64,000 bases of DNA from Silanimonas sp044377035 (GCF_044377035.1 NZ_JBILJW010000006.1:62001-126000); one strand, 5' to 3'; numbered from the stretch's first letter, positions 50,146-58,992 are shown. Program-made: numbers and translations. Notes: generated from the sequence alone by a model not told the origin.

Positions 50146-50151
50146 TAGAAT
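50146..50151 (+). promoter_or_regulatory. -10 box (TAGAAT) placed for a leaderless Bcr/CflA transcript
   Basis: TAGAAT (5 of 6 to consensus) ends 6 nt before the ATG at 50158, so transcription should begin at the start codon. No Shine-Dalgarno sequence precedes the gene. Confidence 0.5.
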
Positions 50152-50157
50152 CGGCCG

Positions 50158-51375
50158 ATGACTTCGACCGCCACTGCGTCCCGCGCACGCCTCGCCTTCG
50201 TGCTCGGGGCCTTGGCCATGTTCGGCCCCTTCTCGATCGACACGGTGTTCCCGGCGTTCGGCGCGATGGCGCAAGACCTCGGCAGCACGCCGGTGGCGGT
50301 GCAGCAGACGATCAGCAGTTACCTGCTCGGCTACGGCCTGATGTCGCTGTTCCATGGCGCCATTTCGGATGCCGTGGGGCGGCGCCCGGTGATCCTCTGG
50401 GGAACGGCACTGTTCGGCCTGGCGTCGGTGGGCTGCGCACTGAGCACCGACCTCACCACCCTGCTGGTGTTCCGTTTCATCCAGGGCCTCTGCGCGGGCG
50501 TCGGCATGATCGTCGGCCGCGCCGTGATCCGCGACGTCTTCGACGGCGAGGACGCGCAGCGCCTGATGAGCCAGGTCTCGATGATCTTCAGCATCGCGCC
50601 GGCCATCGCGCCGATCGTTGGTGGCTGGATCCTCGGTTTCGGCGACTGGCATGCGATCTTCTGGTTCCTCGCCGCCCTGAGCCTGGTGCTGGGGGCGCTG
50701 GTGTGGCGCCTACTGCCGGAAACGCACCCGCCGGAGCGCCGCCTTCCGCTGGATGCGGGCGTGTTGATGGGGAATTACGTCGCCATGCTCCGTCACCGCC
50801 GCTTCGTCTGGCTGGTGGCGGTGACGACGATGAACTTCGCGGCGCTGTTCCTCTACATCGCCTCGGCGCCCGTGGTGGTGATGACCCACCTCGGCATGGG
50901 CGAGGCGGACTTCGGCTGGTTCTTCGTCCCGGTGATCAGCGGCATGCTGGCGGGCGCTTGGGCGACCGGGCGCGCCGCGGGTCGATTCACGGCGCGGTCC
51001 ATGGTGCGCGCCGGTTTCGCCTGTTGCCTGGTCGCGGCGTTGGCGAACCTCGCCTATGCGGCCTTCGCGCCCGGCTACGTCTATCCGTGGGCGATCCTGC
51101 CGTTGATGCTGCTGAGCTTCGGCGTCGCGCTGGTGTTCCCGCAGCTGATGCTGCAGCTGCTCGACCTCTACCCGACGCAGCGCGGGAGTGCCTCCTCGAT
51201 GCAGGCCTTCCTCTCGCTGATGTTCCAGGCCGGCGTGGCGGGCCTGCTTTCGCCGATGCTCTCAGCCAGTCCGCTGTTGCTCGCGCTCGCGGCGGCGGTG
51301 CTGTCGGTGGTGGCCTTCGGCCTGTGGCGATGGGGCGACGCGCACCTGATGCGGCGCGCGGTCGCCCCCGCCTGA
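50158..51375 (+). CDS. Bcr/CflA family drug-resistance MFS transporter
   Basis: 405 residues, 12 helices. SIDTVFPAFGAMAQDLGSTPVAVQQTISSYLLGYG and GAISDAVGRRPVILWGTALFGL (motif A between helices 2 and 3), plus FRFIQGLCAGVGMIVGRAVIRDVF, place it in the Bcr/CflA group of proton-driven drug exporters. Substrates are not predictable. It abuts the M2 peptidase gene stop-to-stop with no base between. Divergent from the ATM1-type exporter (58-nt gap). Confidence 0.9.
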   Translation: MTSTATASRARLAFVLGALAMFGPFSIDTVFPAFGAMAQDLGSTPVAVQQTISSYLLGYGLMSLFHGAISDAVGRRPVILWGTALFGLASVGCALSTDLTTLLVFRFIQGLCAGVGMIVGRAVIRDVFDGEDAQRLMSQVSMIFSIAPAIAPIVGGWILGFGDWHAIFWFLAALSLVLGALVWRLLPETHPPERRLPLDAGVLMGNYVAMLRHRRFVWLVAVTTMNFAALFLYIASAPVVVMTHLGMGEADFGWFFVPVISGMLAGAWATGRAAGRFTARSMVRAGFACCLVAALANLAYAAFAPGYVYPWAILPLMLLSFGVALVFPQLMLQLLDLYPTQRGSASSMQAFLSLMFQAGVAGLLSPMLSASPLLLALAAAVLSVVAFGLWRWGDAHLMRRAVAPA

Positions 51376-53301
51376 TCAGCCCTGCGGCCAGCCGCAGGCC
51401 TTGCCTTCGTTCTGCGTCTTGAGCCACGCCTGCAACGGCGCGAAGTACTCGAGCACGGCCGAGGCGTCCATTCGCTCGCCACCGGTGAGCTCCCGCATCG
51501 TCTGCTGCCAGGGCTGGCTGGCGCCCTTCTGCATCATCGCCCAGTAGCGGCGGCCGGCTTCCGGGTTGCCCGCATAGCTGCACTCGTACAGCGGGCCCTT
51601 GAAGCCGGACGCGTCGCACAGCGCCTTGTAGAACTGGAACTGCAGCACGTGCGAGAGGAAGTAGCGGGTGTAAGGCGTGTTGCCGGGCACGTGGTACTTG
51701 GCGCCGGCGTCGAAGAATGCCTCGCCGCGCGGCGTCGCCGGCGCGACGCCCTGGTACTTCGCTTTCAGCTCCCACCACGCCGCGTTGTAGCGGTCCGGGC
51801 TGATCGAGCCGTCGAACACGCCCCAGCGCCAGCGGTCGATCATCAGGCCGAAGGGCATGAAGGCCACTTTCGCCAATGCCATGCGCATCTGCGCGTTGAT
51901 CGTGGCCTCGCGGCTGACTTCAGCTTCGCCGACGAGGCCCACCGACTTCAGGTACTCCGGCGTCATCGACAGCACGATGGTGTCGCCGATGGCTTCGTGG
52001 AAGCCGTCATGCGCGCCGGTCTGGAAGCTCAGCGGCTGGTCCTTGTAGGCGAGGTAGTAATAGATGTGGCCGAGCTCGTGGTAGATCGTGGTGAGCTCTT
52101 CCTCGGTCGGCTCGATGCACATCTTGATGCGCACGTCGCTGGCGTCCGCGTTCATCTGCCAGGCGCTCGCATGGCAGACGGCGTCACGGTCGCGCGGACG
52201 CAGCAGCTGCGACTGCGTGTAGAAGCTCTCCGGCAGCGCCGGCATGCCGAGGCCAGTGTAGAAGCCCTCGGCCAGCTTGGTCATGGCGACCGCCGTTTCG
52301 TGGTCCGCCTGCCGCGCGGCTTCGGCTTGCTGGAGGATGGCTTCCTCGCGCTGCTCGGGCGGAAGCGCGGGGAGAGCGGCGAGGATCTTCGCCAGCCGCT
52401 CGTCGCGCTGCGCCTTCAGCACGCTGCTCAGGTCGAGGCTGGCGGCGTTGGGGTAGGGCTGCAGGATCGGCCAGAGGTTGCCCCAGTCCTGCTGCCAGAG
52501 GTTGCCCGTCAGGTGGGCCGGAAGCAGGCCGTTGACCTGCCCCTTGTCCTCGCCGTACTGGGCGACGAGCTTCTCGCGGGTGTAGCACTGCAACTGCTCG
52601 TACAGCGGCTGCACCTGGCCCCACAGGCGGTCGGTTTCGGCGGCGAAGGCATCGGCCGGCATGTCGTAGCCGGCGCGCCACATGGCGCCAGTATTCGCAT
52701 AGCCCATCTCGCGCGCGCCTTCGTTCGCCAGTTCGACGAAGCGCTGGTAGTCGCGGCGCATCGGCACCGAGATCGTGTGCCAGCCCTGCCACGCCGCCAG
52801 TTGGGCGTCGTAGTCGCGGTTGCTGGCGAGGGTCTGGGTGATCGCGCTGATGTTCTGGCACTTGCGCTGCGGGCCTTCGCCTTCGCACCACTGGCCGGCG
52901 CCGTAGGCCTGGTCGAGGCGCGTCGCGATGGTGGCCAGTTCCTTCAGCTTCGCCGGGTCGCGCGGGGCCGGCATCGAGGTGCCGAGCTTCAGCAGGGCGA
53001 TGGTGCGGGCGGTGGCCGGCGACATCGGCTGGCCTTCGAAACGCTTGGCCTGCTCGACCAGGGCGTTGAATCGCGCCAGGCCACGTTCGCTGGCCAGCGC
53101 GCTGATGCGCGCCGTGTCGCCGTTGATGTAGGTCTGCGAGAGCCAGGCGGCCGAGGTGCCCTCTTCGAAGTACTTGGCGAAGGTGGCATTGACGCGCGCG
53201 GCGAACTGGTCGGCGGTCTCGTTCGGCGGCGTCGTCGACTGCGCCTGTGCAGCGCACGCGGCGGCGAGGGACAGGGCAAGCAGGGTGCAGCGAAGGCGCA
53301 T
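51376..53301 (-). CDS. M2 family dipeptidyl carboxypeptidase (ACE-like), exported
   Basis: 641 residues. A signal peptide ends near AAQAQ (residue 21). The zinc site is YHELGHIYYYLAY (His408, Glu409, His412) with Glu436 in HEAIGDT as third ligand, exactly the gluzincin layout of angiotensin-converting enzyme. It would release dipeptides from the C-termini of peptides in the periplasm or medium. Single-domain bacterial ACE homologues such as XcACE occur in Xanthomonas. It is transcribed alone. Confidence 0.93.
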   Translation of the reverse strand: MRLRCTLLALSLAAACAAQAQSTTPPNETADQFAARVNATFAKYFEEGTSAAWLSQTYINGDTARISALASERGLARFNALVEQAKRFEGQPMSPATARTIALLKLGTSMPAPRDPAKLKELATIATRLDQAYGAGQWCEGEGPQRKCQNISAITQTLASNRDYDAQLAAWQGWHTISVPMRRDYQRFVELANEGAREMGYANTGAMWRAGYDMPADAFAAETDRLWGQVQPLYEQLQCYTREKLVAQYGEDKGQVNGLLPAHLTGNLWQQDWGNLWPILQPYPNAASLDLSSVLKAQRDERLAKILAALPALPPEQREEAILQQAEAARQADHETAVAMTKLAEGFYTGLGMPALPESFYTQSQLLRPRDRDAVCHASAWQMNADASDVRIKMCIEPTEEELTTIYHELGHIYYYLAYKDQPLSFQTGAHDGFHEAIGDTIVLSMTPEYLKSVGLVGEAEVSREATINAQMRMALAKVAFMPFGLMIDRWRWGVFDGSISPDRYNAAWWELKAKYQGVAPATPRGEAFFDAGAKYHVPGNTPYTRYFLSHVLQFQFYKALCDASGFKGPLYECSYAGNPEAGRRYWAMMQKGASQPWQQTMRELTGGERMDASAVLEYFAPLQAWLKTQNEGKACGWPQG

Positions 53302-53453
53302 GGCGCATCACCGGATGGGAAGGTGCGCCGAGGCTAGGCCAGTGCCAGGAACCCCACAAGCCCCGAGGCTTTCGACGCCGGATTGACGTCCGTCAATCGT
53401 TGCGGCGAGCCATGGGAGGAACATCACTCCGAACCCCAATGCAGGAGCTGCCC

Positions 53454-53690
53454 ATGTCCCATACCCCGCACGAGCTCGCGGTCGAATTCCCCGCCCACGT
53501 CGTCCGCATGCACGACCTCAAGGGTACGAATGCCCATTTCGCTCGCCTCTGCGACGAGTACCACGAGGTGAATCGCGCCATCCATCGCGCCGAGTCTCGG
53601 GCGGAGGTCGTCACCGAGGAGCACGAGTCGATGCTGCGTCGCCAGCGACTCGCGCTGAAGGACCAGATCGCGACGATGCTCGAGGCCTGA
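53454..53690 (+). CDS. YdcH family protein (DUF465)
   Basis: 78 residues, two helices. FPAHVVRMHDLKGTNAHFARLCDEYHEVNRAIHRAE and RRQRLALKDQIATML match the small coiled-coil YdcH/DUF465 family of unknown function. CAGGAG lies 6 nt before ATG 53454; ATG 53439 upstream is in frame but would place the ribosome-binding site inside the gene. It converges on the EamA gene. Confidence 0.85.
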   Translation: MSHTPHELAVEFPAHVVRMHDLKGTNAHFARLCDEYHEVNRAIHRAESRAEVVTEEHESMLRRQRLALKDQIATMLEA

Positions 53691-53727
53691 GCGACGCGTT
53701 CGCCTTCGACGCCGGAGCGAGGGCGGT

Positions 53728-54654
53728 TCAGCCCGGCGCTTTGCGCGCCGCGAGCAGGCTCGCGGCCGCCGAGCCGGCCAGCACCAGCAGGGCGCCGGCC
53801 CAGCCCATCGCGCCGAGCTGTTCGGCCTCGATGAGTGTCGGCCAGAAAGCGTGCACACCCGCCACGGCGCCGACGCAGAGGATCGGCGTCGTGGCGAGGA
53901 TCGCCGACACCCGCGAGGCCTCCCAGTGCGCCAGCGCTTCGGCGAAGGCGCCGTAGGCGACCAGCGTGTTGAGCGCGCAGTACCCGAGCAGCACGGCGTG
54001 CAAGGCGTCGAGCTCCAGCAGCACCGAGGGTGCGGCGAACGGCCAAAGCAGCAGCGCGGCGAGCGCGTAGATGGCGCCGAGGATGGCCGGCGAAGAGAGC
54101 TGGACCAGCAGCTGCTTCTGCAGAAGGGCATACACCGCCCAGACCACCGCCGCGAGCACGACGAGGCTCGCCCCCAAGGCGTAATCGCCGTCATGGCTGG
54201 CGTTCTGCTCGCCGAAGAACAGGCCGAGGCCAACGACGATCACCGCGAGCCCGAGCCACTGCGCGGCGGCGAAGCGCTCCTTGAAGACGACGATGCCGCC
54301 GAGCGCCATCAGCAGTGGTGCCAACTGGATGATCAGTTGTGCGTTCGCCGGCGTCGTGTACTGAACGCCCAGCAGGTAGAAGACGTAGTTCCCCAGAAGC
54401 ATCAGCCCGGCGAGCAGCAGCATCGCCCAGTGCCTGCCGGTGAGCGCACGGAACGCCGGGAATCCCCGGCGCGCCGCCAGCCACGCGCCCATGACGCCCG
54501 CCGCCACGAGGAAGCGGAACCACGTCAGGGTGATCGCATCGACCTGTTCCAGCGTGAGCTTGAGGGCGACCGGCAGGGTCGCCCAGCAGCCGGCGGTGAC
54601 GAGGGCCAAGGCCAGCCCGATGCGCCAGCGGCCCGAGGATTGGTGGAGAGCCAC
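53728..54654 (-). CDS. EamA family (DMT) membrane transporter
   Basis: 308 residues, ten helices in two EamA repeats (GLALALVTAGCWATLPVALKL ... ; ASLVVLAAVVWAVYALLQKQL ...). TPANAQLIIQLAPLLMALGGIVVFKERF is the first-repeat signature with the conserved Pro and Glu. It is a metabolite exporter of unknown substrate. GTG 54654 is chosen for family length; no in-frame ATG lies nearby. The gene ends a minus-strand run that starts with the GNAT gene, although an 86-nt gap separates it from the DUF3011 gene. Confidence 0.85.
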   Translation of the reverse strand: MALHQSSGRWRIGLALALVTAGCWATLPVALKLTLEQVDAITLTWFRFLVAAGVMGAWLAARRGFPAFRALTGRHWAMLLLAGLMLLGNYVFYLLGVQYTTPANAQLIIQLAPLLMALGGIVVFKERFAAAQWLGLAVIVVGLGLFFGEQNASHDGDYALGASLVVLAAVVWAVYALLQKQLLVQLSSPAILGAIYALAALLLWPFAAPSVLLELDALHAVLLGYCALNTLVAYGAFAEALAHWEASRVSAILATTPILCVGAVAGVHAFWPTLIEAEQLGAMGWAGALLVLAGSAAASLLAARKAPG

Positions 54655-54740
54655 GGCGTCATCCGGTTCAGGGTGCCGGATGATCGCCCGGGAAGGCGGC
54701 GCACGGCCAGCGCCGCACGCCGCCCGCCTGACCGCGAGGA

Positions 54741-55373
54741 TCAGTAGATGACGAACTCGGCCCGGCAGCCTTTGTCCACCCAGACTTCGCCGCGATCGAC
54801 ACCCCAAGTGCGTCCGTACTGGCAGTCACCGCGGCTGAGCTGGCGCGTCAGCTCGACGTGCTCGCGGCGGTTGACCGTCTGGCGGCACCAGGTCATCCGT
54901 CCGCCCGTCGACTCGCAGGTGAAGTGGCGTTCCGCCCCGCCGCTCCAGCCGCCGCCACCCCAACCGTCGCCGCAGCCGCGCGGGCCGCAGTCCGGTCGGC
55001 GATCGTCGTCGCGGTCATGGTCGTTGTGGTTCGCGATCACGGCGCCGGCGATGGCCCCCATGATCAGCGCACCAGCGAGGGCACCATTGTTGTTGCCGGA
55101 GGATGAGGACGGACGGTTTCCGCCCACGCGGAACTCGGCCCGGCAGCCGTTCGTCACCCAGATGCGGTTGCGGTCGTAGCCCCAGGTGTCGCCTTGCCAG
55201 CAGCCGGCGCGGCTCAGCTGGCGGGCCAGCGTGACACCGCCGTAGGTGTCCACATTGCAGGCTTTCCAGCGCCCGTCGGTGGATTCGCAGCGCATCGTCG
55301 TGCTGGCCTCGGCCGGCGTCGATGCGAACAGCGCCGCAGCGGCGAGAAGGAGAGTGGCGAACATGCGGTTCAT
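54741..55373 (-). CDS. exported protein with two DUF3011 domains around a glycine-zipper linker
   Basis: 210 residues. The signal peptide ends near AEA (23). Two DUF3011 repeats (residues 26-83 and 150-210) each hold four cysteines with matching spacing (C29, C39, C58, C77; C153, C163, C184, C203) and the closing motif W-V-x-x-G-C-R-A-E-F. Between them lies a Gly/Ala-rich hydrophobic stretch (GALAGALIMGAIAGAVIA), like a glycine zipper, then an Asp/His-rich and Gly-rich linker. The role is unknown; an outer-membrane or surface protein is likely. GGAGG lies 6 nt before the ATG. It overlaps the EF-hand gene by 4 nt. Confidence 0.8.
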   Translation of the reverse strand: MNRMFATLLLAAAALFASTPAEASTTMRCESTDGRWKACNVDTYGGVTLARQLSRAGCWQGDTWGYDRNRIWVTNGCRAEFRVGGNRPSSSSGNNNGALAGALIMGAIAGAVIANHNDHDRDDDRRPDCGPRGCGDGWGGGGWSGGAERHFTCESTGGRMTWCRQTVNRREHVELTRQLSRGDCQYGRTWGVDRGEVWVDKGCRAEFVIY

Positions 55374-55759
55374 CGGGCACCTCCCGCGGCGGCGGCCGCG
55401 CGGCCTTGGGTGATTTCCTCGGCGCTCAGGCAGCCGCTGTTGTCCGCGTCGAACGAGGTGAAGCGCGCCGTATAGGCGTCCTGCCAAGCGTCGATGCCGA
55501 TCGGCCGCGCCGCGCTCGGTTCGCCCGGCAACGGCGGGGCTTCGTTGGCATCGAGCACGTTGTCGCCATTGCTATCGAGCAGGTGGAAACGACGGCTGGT
55601 GTAGTTCCGTCCTTCCTCGAGGTCGAGGCAACCATTGGCGTTGCGGTCGAGCTGCTGCACCAGGGCTGCGGGCTCGATGCTGCCGATCGCCGGCGGCGCA
55701 TCGGCCGCGACGACGACTTGGGCCAGCGCGATCGCGGCCCCTCCGATCCAGAATTTCAT
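55370..55759 (-). CDS. periplasmic EF-hand calcium-binding protein
   Basis: 129 residues. A signal peptide ends near VVAA (19). Three EF-hand loops are complete with Glu at position 12: DRNANGCLDLEE (38-49), DSNGDNVLDANE (62-73) and DADNSGCLSAEE (104-115). Loops 1 and 3 carry a Cys at position 7, which could form a disulfide. GGAG lies 6 nt before ATG 55759. The stop overlaps the DUF3011 gene (ATGA), so the two exported proteins are made in step and may interact. Function unknown. Confidence 0.82.
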   Translation of the reverse strand: MKFWIGGAAIALAQVVVAADAPPAIGSIEPAALVQQLDRNANGCLDLEEGRNYTSRRFHLLDSNGDNVLDANEAPPLPGEPSAARPIGIDAWQDAYTARFTSFDADNSGCLSAEEITQGRAAAAAGGAR

Positions 55760-55821
55760 TGGAGACTCCCCGGACGCCGCCTCGTCGGGGGGACGAGGTC
55801 CCTCGGCTTCCGGCGCCAACC

Positions 55822-56346
55822 CTACGCCGCTCTCGTGTCCGCTGCCATCACGGTGGGCAGCAGGCCGTGCAGGTGCGGGAGCGACGCCAGATACGCGGCG
55901 GCATCCTCGGCATCGCCTTCGAACCAGGCCTTCGCCGAGCCCCGTCGGAAGGTGTAGCCCCACGCGTCCATATCGGCGAAGCCGCGCTCACGGCCGAAGC
56001 CGGGCAGGGTGTCGGCCAGCAGCAACTGCAGATAGCACACGGCGTCTTCGTCGCGCTGGGTGTCACTGGCATCGGTGTGCACGGCGGCGCGGCGCTCGGG
56101 CGGCATCACCATCAGGTGCCCGGCCTCATGCAGCAGGGAATGCACCGGGGTGTCGTCGCGTGCATGCACGCGGGAACCGATGATCCCGGCCTCGGCGTCA
56201 CCCCAGTAGCTGCCGGGGATGGGCTCGCCCGGCTCGACCTCAATCAATTCGAGGCCGAAGCGGGCGAGCAGGGCGGCGGGGCCCACCCAGCCGATGTCGG
56301 CGAGGGTGAGCACGCTCGTCGCCTGTCGCATCGTCGCTTCCGACAT
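55822..56346 (-). CDS. small HExxH (zincin-like) protein downstream of minE
   Basis: 174 residues, no signal peptide. SLLHEAGHLMV (His73, Glu74, His77) is a zinc-protease-type motif; a downstream acidic residue (Glu98-Glu100 region in TQRDEDAVCYLQ) could be a third ligand. The rest is not recognised; it is much shorter than FtsH or M48 proteases and resembles ImmA/IrrE-like zincins only in the motif. It begins 34 nt after minE on the same strand, so it may be part of the min transcript. ATG at 56331 with GGAAG upstream is an alternative start. Confidence 0.7.
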   Translation of the reverse strand: MSEATMRQATSVLTLADIGWVGPAALLARFGLELIEVEPGEPIPGSYWGDAEAGIIGSRVHARDDTPVHSLLHEAGHLMVMPPERRAAVHTDASDTQRDEDAVCYLQLLLADTLPGFGRERGFADMDAWGYTFRRGSAKAWFEGDAEDAAAYLASLPHLHGLLPTVMAADTRAA

Positions 56347-56380
56347 CGCGCCACCCCGCGGCTGGGCCGCGGGGACCTCC

Positions 56381-56638
56381 TCAGCCGTTCTTTTCCGGCA
56401 GTGAGACGGAGATGTCGAGCACGTCGTGCTCGCCGTCCTTCACCAGGTCGACCTTCACCGCGTCGACGTCGACATTGACGTACTTGCGGATCACTTCGAG
56501 CAACTCGCGCTGCAGCAGGGGCAAGTAGTCGGGGCCGCCGCGGGTGCTGCGCTCCTGCGCGACGATGATGCGCAGGCGCTCCTTCGCGAGGTTGGCGGTG
56601 GCGGGCTTCTTGCCCGTCAGGAAATCGAACAGGCCCAT
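56381..56638 (-). CDS. minE: cell division topological specificity factor
   Basis: 85 residues. MinE stimulates MinD ATPase and drives pole-to-pole oscillation. The N-terminal amphipathic segment MGLFDFLTG and the contact helix KERLRIIVAQER are followed by the dimer domain (YLPLLQRELLEVIRKYV). The length is typical. It begins one base after the minD stop. Confidence 0.95.
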   Translation of the reverse strand: MGLFDFLTGKKPATANLAKERLRIIVAQERSTRGGPDYLPLLQRELLEVIRKYVNVDVDAVKVDLVKDGEHDVLDISVSLPEKNG

Positions 56639-56639
56639 G

Positions 56640-57449
56640 TCAGCCCCCGAAGATCTTGGCGAAGAAGCCTTTCTTCTCGGCCGTGGTGAAGCGCATCGGG
56701 CGCTCCTCGCCGAGCAGGCGGGCGATGGCGTCGGTGTAGGCGATGCCGGCGTTGCTCTGCTCGTCGAGGATGACCGGGTTGCCCGAGTTCGAGGCCTGCA
56801 GCACGTCCGGCGATTCCGGAATGACGCCGATCACCTTGAGGCCGAGGATCTCCTCGACGTCGCCGATCGAAAGCATCTCGCCCTTCTCGACGCGTTCCGG
56901 GTTGTAGCGGGTCAGCAGCAGGTGCTCCTGGATGCGCTCGCCGGCTTCGGCCTTCTTCGTCTTGCTCTGCAGCAGGCCGAGGATGCGGTCGGAGTCGCGC
57001 ACCGAGGACACTTCCGGGTTCACGACGACAAGCGCGCGGTCGGCGAAATACATCGCCAGGAACGCGCCTTTCTCGATGCCCGCCGGGGAATCACAGACGA
57101 TGAAGTCGAAGCCGTCGTCGGCAAGGTCCTTCAGCACCTTCTCGACGCCTTCCTTCGTCAGCGCGTCCTTGTCGCGGGTCTGCGACGCGGCGAGCACGTA
57201 GAGGTTGTCGAAGCGCTTGTCCTTGATCAGCGCCTGCTTGAGCGAGGCCTCGCCGTGCACGACGTTGACGAAGTCGTACACCACGCGGCGCTCGCAGCCC
57301 ATGATCAGGTCGAGGTTGCGCAGGCCGACGTCGAAGTCGATGACGGCGGTCTTCTTGCCGGCGCGGGCGAGGCCCATCGCGATGCTGGCCGAGGTGGTCG
57401 TCTTGCCGACGCCGCCCTTGCCCGAGGTGACTACGAGGATTTCCGCCAA
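56640..57449 (-). CDS. minD: septum site-determining ATPase
   Basis: 269 residues. The deviant Walker A is VTSGKGGVGKTTTSASIA (Lys11 and Lys16 region), followed by VIDFDVGLRNLDLIMGCERR and CDSPAGIEKGA. The C-terminus (KKGFFAKIFGG) is the amphipathic membrane-targeting helix. MinD recruits MinC to the membrane and is released by MinE. It lies between minC (27-nt gap) and minE (1 nt). Confidence 0.97.
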   Translation of the reverse strand: MAEILVVTSGKGGVGKTTTSASIAMGLARAGKKTAVIDFDVGLRNLDLIMGCERRVVYDFVNVVHGEASLKQALIKDKRFDNLYVLAASQTRDKDALTKEGVEKVLKDLADDGFDFIVCDSPAGIEKGAFLAMYFADRALVVVNPEVSSVRDSDRILGLLQSKTKKAEAGERIQEHLLLTRYNPERVEKGEMLSIGDVEEILGLKVIGVIPESPDVLQASNSGNPVILDEQSNAGIAYTDAIARLLGEERPMRFTTAEKKGFFAKIFGG

Positions 57450-57476
57450 GGTCGTTTCTCCGTCTTTGTGTGGCCG

Positions 57477-58274
57477 TCAGGCCAGCGGCTGGATTTGCAG
57501 GATGTCGTTGTTGTCGAGCCAGATCTGCACGGCCTTGCCGTGCAGGGCCTTGGGCACGTCGTCGAGCACTTTGTACTGCCCGGCGATGGCCACAAGCTCG
57601 GCGTGGAATTCGCGGCAGAAGATGCGAGCGCCGGTGAAGCCCGAGGCGCCGGCCAGCGCGCGGCCGCGCAGCGCGCCGTAAACATGGATGGAGCCGTCGG
57701 CCACCACTTCCGCGCCGGCACCGATCGGGGCCAGCACGGTCAGGTCGCGGTTGGCCGCGAAGACCTGCTGTCCCGAGCGGACGGGCAGGGCGTGCACGAG
57801 GCCCGGCTCGGCCTCCACGACCGGCACTGGGGCCGAGGCCGCCGCGACTTCACGGGCCGGCGGCGCGGTGGCCGGGCGCTCGGCCGCGCGGGGTTCCGGG
57901 GCAGGCGTTTCGCCGGCGCGTTCGTACTGCGAACGGAACTTGGCCAGCACCGGCAAGCCGAGGCGCTCGGCGAGCGCGTCGTTCTCGGGCGTGCCGTAGG
58001 CCAGCGCGACCGGATGCACGCCGGAGCCTTCGAGCGCCGCCACCAGCGCCTTGGCGGTGGCGTCGTCGGGCAGCTGCATCAGGCCGCCGAAATCGAGGAT
58101 CACCGCGGCGCGGGCGAACAGCTTCGGCGCCCGTTCCACCCGCTCGCGCATCTCCGCGGCGAGCTGGGCGACATCGAGGGTGCGGATGCGCAGGTTGGCG
58201 ATGCCGACCTGGCCGAACTTCAGTTCGCCAGCCTGCTCGTAGTTGGGGAGGTCGGCGGGGTGCGGTGTCGCCAT
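57477..58274 (-). CDS. minC: septum formation inhibitor
   Basis: 265 residues. The N-terminal domain (residues 1-110, including ILDFGGLMQLPDDATAKALVAAL) contacts FtsZ. An Ala/Pro/Glu-rich linker (130-165) follows, then the C-terminal beta-helix with VRSGQQVFAANRDLTVLAPIGAGAEVVADGSIHVYG and RALAG, the MinC_C signature that binds MinD. The linker is longer than in E. coli. It starts 3 nt after the GNAT stop. Confidence 0.94.
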   Translation of the reverse strand: MATPHPADLPNYEQAGELKFGQVGIANLRIRTLDVAQLAAEMRERVERAPKLFARAAVILDFGGLMQLPDDATAKALVAALEGSGVHPVALAYGTPENDALAERLGLPVLAKFRSQYERAGETPAPEPRAAERPATAPPAREVAAASAPVPVVEAEPGLVHALPVRSGQQVFAANRDLTVLAPIGAGAEVVADGSIHVYGALRGRALAGASGFTGARIFCREFHAELVAIAGQYKVLDDVPKALHGKAVQIWLDNNDILQIQPLA

Positions 58275-58277
58275 GCG

Positions 58278-58877
58278 TCAGGTTCCGGTGTTGCGGGCGG
58301 CGGCGGGAGGCGTCGGGCCACGGCGCGGGGCCAGCCAGGGTTCGTCGGGCAGCGTCCCGCCGTAGGTCGCGGCGATCCAGTCGTGGCTGCCGAGGTCCTT
58401 CATCAGCATGCAGGCGCGGAGGCCCGTGCCTTCCATCGTCTGCTGGCCGACCTCGCGGAAGCCGAAGGCGCCGTGGAAGAGCAGGGCCGGGTCGTAGCCC
58501 ACGCCGAGGAACACCTCGCAGCAGAGGTGGGCCCAGCGCGGCTCGGCGAAGCTCATCGCGTCGGCGTAGAAGGCACGGCCGCGGCCACCACCGCGGCGGG
58601 CGGCGGCGATGACGATGCGGTCGATGTAAAGGAAATTGCGGTGCCGTTCCCGGAACCAGCGGAAGTTCGGGCTGTCATGCGGGGCCAGGTCGCTGAACCC
58701 GACGAGGAAGCCGGTGATGGCGTCGTCCTGCTCGATCACGCGGAAGTAGTCGGCGTGTTCCCAGAAGAAGCGGGCCTTTTCCGCGTCCATCGGCAGGATC
58801 GAAGGCCCCGCCGAGTTGTTGAGCGCCACCACGAGGTCCAGCTCGTGTTCGCGCACATCGCGGATCTGGAACGGCAT
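58278..58877 (-). CDS. GNAT family N-acetyltransferase
   Basis: 199 residues. IRDVREHELDLVVALNNSAG opens the domain, and IDRIVIAAARRGGGRGRAFYADAM is the acetyl-CoA-binding stretch (R-x-x-G-x-G/A-like). VFLGVGYDPALLFHGAFGFREVG matches motif B of GNATs. The acceptor is unknown. GGAGG lies 6 nt before the ATG. It ends 3 nt before minC and so heads the min transcript. Confidence 0.85.
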   Translation of the reverse strand: MPFQIRDVREHELDLVVALNNSAGPSILPMDAEKARFFWEHADYFRVIEQDDAITGFLVGFSDLAPHDSPNFRWFRERHRNFLYIDRIVIAAARRGGGRGRAFYADAMSFAEPRWAHLCCEVFLGVGYDPALLFHGAFGFREVGQQTMEGTGLRACMLMKDLGSHDWIAATYGGTLPDEPWLAPRRGPTPPAAARNTGT

Positions 58878-58992
58878 TCCTTTCCTCCGGGGCAGGCCGG
58901 GTCTCGGTGAAGCCGCCAGTATCGCATGCCCCCCGGCCGCCTTCGCCCCGCGGGGTGACTTTCGGGGGTGCGGAAGGGGGGGGCTGGGCGTT

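Noticed and set aside
56544..58910. 788-residue plus-strand frame opposite minD, minC and the GNAT gene
   Set aside because: Composition typical of antisense frames, and the min genes are certain.
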